A DNA stretch of 28,803 nt, taken from contig JAGBRZ010000112.1 in assembly GCA_017632155.1 (NCBI GenBank), positions 1 through 28,803 of the forward strand, read 5' to 3'. The notes beneath the pieces were generated by a model. It ran no database searches. It saw only the letters and a list, made by a program, of their open reading frames with translations, and was not told where the DNA came from. The position numbers and the translations under genes were made by a program. Source of the stretch: Clostridia bacterium. GTDB lineage: Bacteria; Bacillota_A; Clostridia; Oscillospirales; CAG-272. Position 1 is the stretch's first letter. Each line of letters starts with the position of its first letter. Below are positions 23,133 through 28,803 of this stretch, one piece after another.

Positions 23133-23495
23133 TTAAAGTTCTACCGCGTCGGAGAGAAGGATGCCCACGGAGCGCAGTGCTTCCTTGTCCGCTGCAGTGA
23201 TGGTGTAGCCGTCAGCCACGATAAGCGCGTTTGCATTGAAGTGGCCGGTACGGTATGCGACTGCCACAGTCTCAGATGCGGTGTCGATATCGTCGGCGAG
23301 GATTGCGTTTGCCTTGCCGGTGGTCGCGGAGCTTATCATCTTCATGCCGCCGTCAGCGGTTGCGAGCAAGGTGCCGCGCTTAAGCACGCCCTGACCGGCA
23401 GCCACTTCGACGTGGCACGCTTCCGCGCCGGGGAAAAGGCCGTGGAAAAGGTTGTCGTAACCTACAGAGCCGATAGTTTCGTCAAGTCTTGCCAT
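23133..23495 (-). CDS. Capsid decoration protein (lambda gpD-like)
   Basis: This 120-residue protein fits the head decoration (HDPD/gpD) family: YDNLFHGLFPGAEACHVEVA, VLKRGTLLATADG, AILADDIDTASETVAVAYRT and GHFNANALIVADGY. It binds the expanded capsid surface and stabilises it. Its ATG overlaps the protease stop as TAATG. It precedes the capsid gene as in lambda. Confidence 0.9.
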   Translation of the reverse strand: MARLDETIGSVGYDNLFHGLFPGAEACHVEVAAGQGVLKRGTLLATADGGMKMISSATTGKANAILADDIDTASETVAVAYRTGHFNANALIVADGYTITAADKEALRSVGILLSDAVEL

Positions 23496-23920
23496 TACTT
23501 TGTACCTCCTTTGGTGTTGGTGTAGGCAGCTACGACCGCGTTAATGTCGGCCGCGTTCTGTTCCTGTGCGGTCACGGGTGCGCCGCCGTTCGGTGCCGCC
23601 GCAACAGCCGCCGCTCCGGATGCCTGACCGTCCTGCGCATAGTTTGCGAGGAAAGCCTGACCGGATGCCGCGCTCTGCTGCATTACGCGGAAGCAAAGCT
23701 CCTGTGCGGTACAGCGGTTTTCGCCGTACTTTGCATCGTTTACGAGCTGTCTGTTGGGGATGGATGCCGCGATTGAATCAATCGCTTCGAGACGCTGACG
23801 CTCTGCGGTCACCGCGTCGTCGGTGGTCTGAGTCTGAGCCGCTACAGCCGCAGCCGCTGCCGCCTGCTCGATCTGCGCTACCGCTTCGGGATGCGCCGCT
23901 CTCAGTTCTTCGGGTGTCAT
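23495..23920 (-). CDS. Predicted nested scaffold protein (internal start in protease gene)
   Basis: Inside the protease gene and in its frame, a perfect AAGGAGG lies 7 bp before an ATG at 23918-23920. Translation from it gives a 141-residue protein starting MTPEELRAAHPEAVAQIEQA, rich in Ala and Gln, helical, with no protease motifs, as expected for a scaffold. Lambda C/Nu3 uses the same plan, with the scaffold as the C-terminal part of the protease protein from an internal start. The ribosome binding site is seen directly. Expression is inferred. Confidence 0.7.
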   Translation of the reverse strand: MTPEELRAAHPEAVAQIEQAAAAAAVAAQTQTTDDAVTAERQRLEAIDSIAASIPNRQLVNDAKYGENRCTAQELCFRVMQQSAASGQAFLANYAQDGQASGAAAVAAAPNGGAPVTAQEQNAADINAVVAAYTNTKGGTK

Positions 23921-24751
23921 AGGGTGTCCTCCTTCTTTGTTGGCCGCGTTTGCGGTCGGTTTATTATTATTCACTGCCGACGTTGCCGCCGGGGGAGTGA
24001 CGTTATTTACCGGGATGCCGCCCGGCACGTTGTGCATACGCTCGATATTGTGGCGTATGCCGTTTACAAACAGCACCTTTTTATCGGCACTCATGCTCAT
24101 TGTCGGGTCGTTTTCGTCCTCTTTGAGAACGTTGGCGAAGCCCTTGTCGATTGCTTCACGGCCGGTGAACCATGTCTCTTTTGTCATCATGGAGCGCAGT
24201 GCGTCGACTTCGATGCCAGTCTTGCCGTTGTAAATCTCCGCGACCGCCCTCTCGGATGCGTCCATAGCTTTCATGAGCTGTTTCATATCCTGTATATTGA
24301 GCGCGTCCCAAAGGTAAACGCTCACGCCGTGAATCATGATAAGTGAGCCGGGAAATACCGTCACGGTGTCGCCGGCGCACATGATAACGCTCGCCGCGCT
24401 TGCCGCGATACCCTCCACTATCACGTTTACGTCACCGGTCAGCGACTTAAGCGCATTGTGGATAGCGATACCGGTATAAAGGTCGCCGCCGCAGCTGTTG
24501 AGCTTGACGGTGATCTTCGCCTTGTCCTTGACGAGCGCAAGGTCGTCCATGAAGCCTTCGGGCGTGATGAAATTGCCGGGGATAGGTTCACCCGTCCACC
24601 AGTCATACGGCCGCTCGCTTAAAACGTCGCCGTAAAGCGTTATTTCGCCCTCGTCGTCGCTGACGCTTGCCACATTCCAGAACTTAGGAGCGGCCGCGAC
24701 AGGCTGAGCCGGAGCCGCTGCCGGCCCCATAAAATAGTTAAATTTCGCCAT
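23495..24751 (-). CDS. ClpP-like prohead protease with scaffold C-terminus
   Basis: This 418-residue protein joins an ATP-independent ClpP/S49-like serine protease (about 40-220) to a scaffold-like helical end (from residue 278). Seen motifs are KLNSCGGDLYTGIAIHNALK, the serine-bearing GIAASAASVIMCAGD, and LIMIHGVSVYLW with the probable catalytic His. It should mature the prohead and then degrade the scaffold. It overlaps the portal stop by 14 bp and precedes the decoration gene, the lambda B-C-D order. ATG 24751 follows AAGGGAGGG. Confidence 0.92.
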   Translation of the reverse strand: MAKFNYFMGPAAAPAQPVAAAPKFWNVASVSDDEGEITLYGDVLSERPYDWWTGEPIPGNFITPEGFMDDLALVKDKAKITVKLNSCGGDLYTGIAIHNALKSLTGDVNVIVEGIAASAASVIMCAGDTVTVFPGSLIMIHGVSVYLWDALNIQDMKQLMKAMDASERAVAEIYNGKTGIEVDALRSMMTKETWFTGREAIDKGFANVLKEDENDPTMSMSADKKVLFVNGIRHNIERMHNVPGGIPVNNVTPPAATSAVNNNKPTANAANKEGGHPMTPEELRAAHPEAVAQIEQAAAAAAVAAQTQTTDDAVTAERQRLEAIDSIAASIPNRQLVNDAKYGENRCTAQELCFRVMQQSAASGQAFLANYAQDGQASGAAAVAAAPNGGAPVTAQEQNAADINAVVAAYTNTKGGTK

Positions 24752-26438
24752 TTTCAGTCCCTCCCTTAATGGCTTGCTTGATCTGTTCCGCGAGTACGAG
24801 GCTGCGCATAGCCTCCATACCGCGACGGCGTGCGTTTTCGGGGTTGTGCGGATTGTTGCCGCCGTCGTCGCCCTCTACCTCGGTCGTACCGTTTCCGTTT
24901 CCGGATTGGTGCGCGTCGGGAGCCTCGCCGCCGAGCTTTTCGTTTTCACGCACAAGCTGCTCGACGTTGGAGTCCCATTGTCCACCGTTGAGCTTGATGG
25001 TCGACTGCGCGTGCGTGCTGAATCCTTCGGAGCACGCCAGTATCTCCGCCGTGATCTCCTTCACGGGGTCGAGCTGTCCCTGCGACGGACCGAGCCATTC
25101 ACTGCCGAGGTATGCTTTGCGAATTGCCGCGTTGTCGAAAAAGCCCGGCGCGTAAATACGCCCACGGGCGACGGCTTCACTCATCCATACCTCATAAATC
25201 GGTCGGCACATATCGTCCGCCAGCCATTCACGCCGCATTTTAAAGGACTTCCACGCCTCCAGCAGAGCCGCACGGCTCGCGCTGTACGAAGCGTTGAACT
25301 TTTTCAGCAGCAGGTCGGCCGGTATTTCGAGCGACGCGCCGAGCTGTGTGCTGATTGCATTTACAAACGCCTCGAAGCCGCCCGCCGGTCGTTTCGGGTC
25401 GGCGAATACCACATCCTCACCCGGCTGCATCATGTTGATTTGTCCGGGTCCCATGTGGTACTCGTTCTGCCCTCTCGGCTCTCCGTATTCTTCCACCTCA
25501 TTCCACGGCATTTCATCCGTGGGTGCCTCCGTTTTAACGAAGGCGGTGAACGACGCTTCGATAACAGCCGCCATGAGTTCCGACTCGGTATACCGCCGTA
25601 ATTGTAAAAGCGGCTCGATGATCTGCGCAAGGTAACTCACGCCTCGGTACTGGTCGGGCCGCTCACTATCCATGATGTGCAGGACGTTCGGCAGTCCCGT
25701 ATGCTCCTGATACGCCAGCACCCGCGTCCAATCGGTCTGCGCCGTTCCGACCTCAAACGGGTATGTACTGCGGATATGGTACGCGACTACCATGCCGGCC
25801 GCGTCTACCTCTACGCCGTCATATATCGCGTTGCCCGTGTCGGGGTTCCGTCCGGTCGTATAGTTGACCGACGCGCCGGTGGCGCATTTTATCGGTGTGG
25901 CGATACGGTCCGACTCAATGAGATGCACACGGAGCGCATACGGGTGTCGGGCGTTCGTCTCGTATTGTTTGAGTACGCCGATACAGTCGCCGGACAAAAG
26001 CCACGATATAAGGGCGAGCTGCTGCAGTCCGTAAAAGCTGTTCATGCCGGTAGCGTCGCACGCACTCTTATCCTCGGCCCACAGTGCCCACTCCCTCTCG
26101 GTCGTCTTCTGCCATTCTTCCGCCTGTTCGGGCGTAAGTCCCAGCACGTCGCGGTCGATGCGGCTTTTGAGCTTAAGCCCGACGCCGACGACGTTTGTAC
26201 GGTTCGTCTTAATCGCCGACGTAGCAATAGGCGCGGCCATGTACAGCATACGAGCGCGTTGGCGCATGGTATAGTTGTTAAAATCTATATCCTCGCGCGG
26301 TGAACCGCTCGCCGCCGTGAAGCCCTTGGTCGCGTTCCGCTGCCAGCTTGCACCGGCGTCGCCGTAGCCCTTGTTCATCGGCCGGACGCTGTTCGGTATA
26401 TACAGCCCTCTCTCTTTGTCGTATCTTATTTTTCTCAC
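24738..26438 (-). CDS. Lambda-type portal protein
   Basis: This 566-residue protein fits the lambda gpB portal family: RQRARMLYMAAPIATSAIKT-NRTNVVGVGL, WALWAEDKSACDATG, LIESDRIATP, MDSERPDQYRGVSYLAQIIE, and LEIPADLLLKKFNASYSASR. It forms the dodecameric DNA gate. The annotated GTG at 26436-26438 directly abuts GGGAGG, leaving no spacer. The next in-frame ATG is 20 codons later (MNKGYG) without a ribosome binding site. The true start is thus uncertain: an unusual ATA three codons in would be ideally spaced. A terminator-like hairpin lies upstream. The C-terminus is acidic. Confidence 0.93.
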   Translation of the reverse strand: MRKIRYDKERGLYIPNSVRPMNKGYGDAGASWQRNATKGFTAASGSPREDIDFNNYTMRQRARMLYMAAPIATSAIKTNRTNVVGVGLKLKSRIDRDVLGLTPEQAEEWQKTTEREWALWAEDKSACDATGMNSFYGLQQLALISWLLSGDCIGVLKQYETNARHPYALRVHLIESDRIATPIKCATGASVNYTTGRNPDTGNAIYDGVEVDAAGMVVAYHIRSTYPFEVGTAQTDWTRVLAYQEHTGLPNVLHIMDSERPDQYRGVSYLAQIIEPLLQLRRYTESELMAAVIEASFTAFVKTEAPTDEMPWNEVEEYGEPRGQNEYHMGPGQINMMQPGEDVVFADPKRPAGGFEAFVNAISTQLGASLEIPADLLLKKFNASYSASRAALLEAWKSFKMRREWLADDMCRPIYEVWMSEAVARGRIYAPGFFDNAAIRKAYLGSEWLGPSQGQLDPVKEITAEILACSEGFSTHAQSTIKLNGGQWDSNVEQLVRENEKLGGEAPDAHQSGNGNGTTEVEGDDGGNNPHNPENARRRGMEAMRSLVLAEQIKQAIKGGTENGEI

Positions 26439-26454
26439 CTCCCTCGTTATAATG

Positions 26455-26510
26455 AAAAACGGCAGGCCGCGCGAGAAATAAGGAGCAAAAAACTCACGCG
26501 GTGTCTGCCG
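26455..26510 (-). terminator. Terminator-like hairpin between small head protein and portal genes
   Basis: On the minus strand CGGCAG-ACA-CCGCG-T-GAG pairs with CTC-GCG-CGG-C-CTGCCG around a U-rich loop and is followed by TTTTT. This looks like an intrinsic terminator within the late operon, 17 bp before the portal reading frame. Confidence 0.55.
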
Positions 26511-26517
26511 CAGTAAA

Positions 26518-26531
26518 GCCGGTTGCCCGGC
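26518..26531 (-). other. GCAA-tetraloop hairpin in the same leader
   Basis: On the minus strand GCCGG-GCAA-CCGGC forms a perfect 5-bp stem capped by a GNRA-type tetraloop, 7 bases upstream of the larger hairpin. With it, the 108-bp gap 26439-26546 is mostly structured, suggesting a regulatory RNA element for portal expression. Confidence 0.5.
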
Positions 26532-26546
26532 GTTTACCCTATTTAA

Positions 26547-26801
26547 TTATCCCCTCGGGACTACTCCCACGGCTCGGCGACGCTTATCTCCGCTAAGAAG
26601 CGCGGCCAGTTCGTCGATCTCCCTCTCTAAGTCTGCAATTTCACTTTTCAGCTGAGCGAGGTCGAGCCGCGTGAGGTTTCTGCTCCCGATGGTATATGAC
26701 TGCACCTGACCTTCGAGCAGTGCAACGTATGCCGCACGCGCGGCGGTCAGTGAAGTACGCCTAAATTCGAGACGTTCCTGTATCTCTGTTCTGCTTGCCA
26801 T
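26547..26801 (-). CDS. Small head protein, gpW/DUF6148-like
   Basis: This 84-residue protein begins with a helical part (EIQERLEFRRTSLTAARAAY) followed by QSYTIGSRNLTRLDLAQLKS and a helix (EIADLEREIDELAALL). The YTIGSR-LTR-DL element is typical of the small DUF6148/gpW-like proteins found between large terminase and portal in lambda-type heads. gpW joins head and tail after packaging; that function is inferred. Its ribosome binding site overlaps the terminase stop. Confidence 0.75.
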   Translation of the reverse strand: MASRTEIQERLEFRRTSLTAARAAYVALLEGQVQSYTIGSRNLTRLDLAQLKSEIADLEREIDELAALLSGDKRRRAVGVVPRG

Positions 26802-26813
26802 GTGTTTAACTCC

Positions 26814-28754
26814 TTACCAATTGTCGAGGTAGTCTATCGTGGATTTCGGCCGACTCGGTGGCGGCTTCGGTACTGCCGCGACTCTCGGCTGTTTCTTTTG
26901 CGGCATATTTTTAAGCCGCTGCTCTACCGCCAGTGTGTCGGGGTTGATGATGCGGAAGCCCGCCAGCGCGTAGTTGCGGCAGTCAAGAGCCTCGTTTCGT
27001 GTATGTCCGGGGAGCTTTACCCATGCCCACACGTTGCCGCGCTTGGTTTGAGTAAGCTCCAATTTTTCCGACAGCAGGCCGTTAAAATAATACGAGTCGT
27101 AGCCGTATGTTTCCCCTCTCGGGAAATGGCAATATTTCGGCCCGGCTTCCTGTACCTTTAATGCTGACATGATCGAAGCTTTTCCGGCGTCTACGCCGAG
27201 GTTATATAAAAAGCAAGTGATTTTTTTGTTATCTCTTATCGGCACTTTCGACGGCGGAGTAACAAATGGTATTCCGTCGCCGCCTTTGCCTTTAATAGCA
27301 AAAACGCGCTTGTTTTTGCGTTTGCGGCATTCCTCGTATACGTTCTGCGTGTAGTGACCGCCGGAGTCCACGCAAGTAATGGATATCCGCAGCCCTCTCT
27401 CCGAGTCCTTGAAGCGGTACACATGGTCGATAACGTCGTCAAGCTGCGCCCACACTTCGGGCGAGTCGGGTTTGCCCATGATGTAGCCCTTTTTTATGCC
27501 CCATGTCTCGTCATAGTGACCGTGGCCGACCACCTCATATTCCAGTCGGTTGTCCTGCGTATCGACGCCGCAGGTGAGAACGAGCACACCGTCGGGAAGT
27601 TCCACCGGCGAGCCGTCTTTGTTTGTGCCGTAGTCCTCGCGCCGTGCGAGCATGGTGTCCTCGTCGGCAAGGTCGCCGCGATCCTCCCACAGCTCACCGA
27701 AAAGCGTATTAAACGTAACTTTCAGCTCTTCGGGGTTGTCCTTTGTATCTAAAAACTGCATTACGATACTCTCCCACGACTTCCACGGCGAGGAAAAAGC
27801 ATTGAGCCAATACGACACGATGCCCTGCTCATACGCGGCCGGGTTGCCGGCTATCCATTTCGCAGGCTGCCGCCGCATGACGTCCTCGGTCGAGAGACAG
27901 CCGCAGTGCGGACACGCCCACGATATCGGGCCGTGGATGGTATATACCTTTTTGCCGCGTACCTTGATGTGCGTATGCTCGAAGTGTATGCGGTCGAAAA
28001 TGATCTCGCCGTATTCGCCGCACTCCGGGCATTTATGGCACCACCGCTCTTGCGTCCCTCTCAGATAACTTTTTTCGATATTGGACGCGCCTTTAATGGT
28101 CGGCGTCGATACCTCTATCGACTTCTTATTGTAGAAGGTCGTCTGACGCGCTTCGGCCAGTTTCCACGGGTCGCCCTCGGTTCCGGCCGATACCGTCCAG
28201 CGGTCGCGCTCGTCACCGATGATATACCGGGCAGGCGTGGACGCCAGAGCCGCCGGAGCATTCGAGCCGGCAAGCATCAACATACCGCCGGGGAATGCTT
28301 TCTGCAGTATGGTGTTGCCGCCGTCCCTCGTCTTGACGTCCGAGACCTTGGCTTTAAGTCGTGGGCAGTCGCGTATCATGGGAGCGATACGCAGGCGTGA
28401 GAACTTCCGCGCTTCGTCGAGCGTCGGATGCACATATAAGATGGTGCCGGGGTCTTGGTCGATGATATAGCCGATTGCGTTCAGCTCCAGCTCCGTCTTA
28501 CCGACCTGAGACGCAGCCACCATTACGATGTTCGTCACCTTCGGATCGGTGAAGGACTGCATCGGCTTTTCAAGATACGGAGTCCGCGACGTGCGCCACG
28601 GTCCGGCCTCGGCTGAGTTTTCCGGCGACAGGCGGCGGTGCTTGTCTGCCCACTGTGCGACCGTCAAGTCCTCCGGCGGTTTGAAGTTGCGGATAGCCGG
28701 AGCTATTGCCGCGTTTAACTTCCGAGTATCTTTTTTACTCGTCGGGGTCTTCAT
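26814..28754 (-). CDS. terL: Terminase large subunit, GpA type
   Basis: This 646-residue protein packages DNA. The ATPase part has Walker A ASQVGKT (81-87) and Walker B-like YIIGDERDRW (177-186). A zinc-binding region follows (Cys239, 242, 245 and CPHC at about 281-284). The nuclease part has GVDTQDNRLEYEVVG (Asp398), CVDSGGH (Asp463) and NEALDCRNYALAG (Asp591). The GpA family includes lambda terminase, which cuts cohesive ends, so cos packaging is likely. It overlaps the small subunit frame by 20 bp. Full length and intact. Confidence 0.95.
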   Translation of the reverse strand: MKTPTSKKDTRKLNAAIAPAIRNFKPPEDLTVAQWADKHRRLSPENSAEAGPWRTSRTPYLEKPMQSFTDPKVTNIVMVAASQVGKTELELNAIGYIIDQDPGTILYVHPTLDEARKFSRLRIAPMIRDCPRLKAKVSDVKTRDGGNTILQKAFPGGMLMLAGSNAPAALASTPARYIIGDERDRWTVSAGTEGDPWKLAEARQTTFYNKKSIEVSTPTIKGASNIEKSYLRGTQERWCHKCPECGEYGEIIFDRIHFEHTHIKVRGKKVYTIHGPISWACPHCGCLSTEDVMRRQPAKWIAGNPAAYEQGIVSYWLNAFSSPWKSWESIVMQFLDTKDNPEELKVTFNTLFGELWEDRGDLADEDTMLARREDYGTNKDGSPVELPDGVLVLTCGVDTQDNRLEYEVVGHGHYDETWGIKKGYIMGKPDSPEVWAQLDDVIDHVYRFKDSERGLRISITCVDSGGHYTQNVYEECRKRKNKRVFAIKGKGGDGIPFVTPPSKVPIRDNKKITCFLYNLGVDAGKASIMSALKVQEAGPKYCHFPRGETYGYDSYYFNGLLSEKLELTQTKRGNVWAWVKLPGHTRNEALDCRNYALAGFRIINPDTLAVEQRLKNMPQKKQPRVAAVPKPPPSRPKSTIDYLDNW

Positions 28755-28803
28755 CGGCGAAGGTCTCGCTCCATCCCTCTCGGTCCCGTACCCGCCGCTT
28801 GTA
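28735..28803 (-). CDS. Probable terminase small subunit, C-terminus only
   Basis: A frame enters from the right edge and ends in TAA at 28735-28737, 22 codons visible (YKRRVRDREGWSETFADEDP and two more). It overlaps the large terminase start by 20 bp. Basic-then-acidic ends and this position suggest the terminase small subunit, but the DNA-binding part lies outside the window. Confidence 0.55.
   Translation of the reverse strand, partial: YKRRVRDREGWSETFADEDPDE

Overview
The window is most of a temperate phage genome with a lambda-type head and a contractile (P2/Mu-like) tail. Almost everything reads leftward (minus strand). Strong AGGAGG-type ribosome binding sites, TTGACA/TATAAT promoter elements, a large serine integrase, an amidase-SPOR endolysin and the protein families together suggest a Firmicutes host, probably a gut Clostridia (inference). 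The DNA looks moderately GC-rich. No tRNA, rRNA, CRISPR array or insertion sequence was seen, and no gene-free stretch exceeds 300 bases.

Layout in order of late transcription, right to left. Packaging and head: end of a probable small terminase subunit, GpA-type large terminase, a gpW/DUF6148-like small protein, lambda-type portal, ClpP-like protease with a nested scaffold start, decoration protein, major capsid protein, two related small proteins, and two head-tail/tail-completion candidates (28803-20399). Tail: sheath, tube (broken by an in-frame TAA), chaperone with a -1 frameshift extension, tape measure, LysM/gpX-like protein, gpD-like hub, and a spike fused to collagen-like and LamG-like parts (20380-12038). 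Host-contact cassette: four small fibre or fibre-associated genes (12007-9963). Baseplate: gpU-like, gpW/gp25-like, gpJ and gpI proteins (9933-6661), then three tail-end genes, the last a formylglycine-generating-enzyme/C-type-lectin-like adhesin (6635-5019). Lysis: three small membrane proteins and the endolysin (5000-3016).

The left 3 kb is the lysogeny module: a rightward CI-like repressor and serine integrase, a leftward Cro-like gene with a consensus promoter and matching palindromic operators, a 47-codon gene opposing the repressor, and the start of the early operon running off the left edge.

Lysis genes and integrase are separated only by terminators and a 52-bp imperfect dyad that looks like an intact attP. 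Head, tail and lysis genes lie to one side of it and early genes to the other, so the sequence appears to be the non-integrated (circular or permuted) phage form rather than an integrated prophage. The most notable items are the ochre codon inside the essential tail tube gene, the attP candidate, the chaperone frameshift, the nested scaffold start, and terminator-like hairpins inside the late operon.
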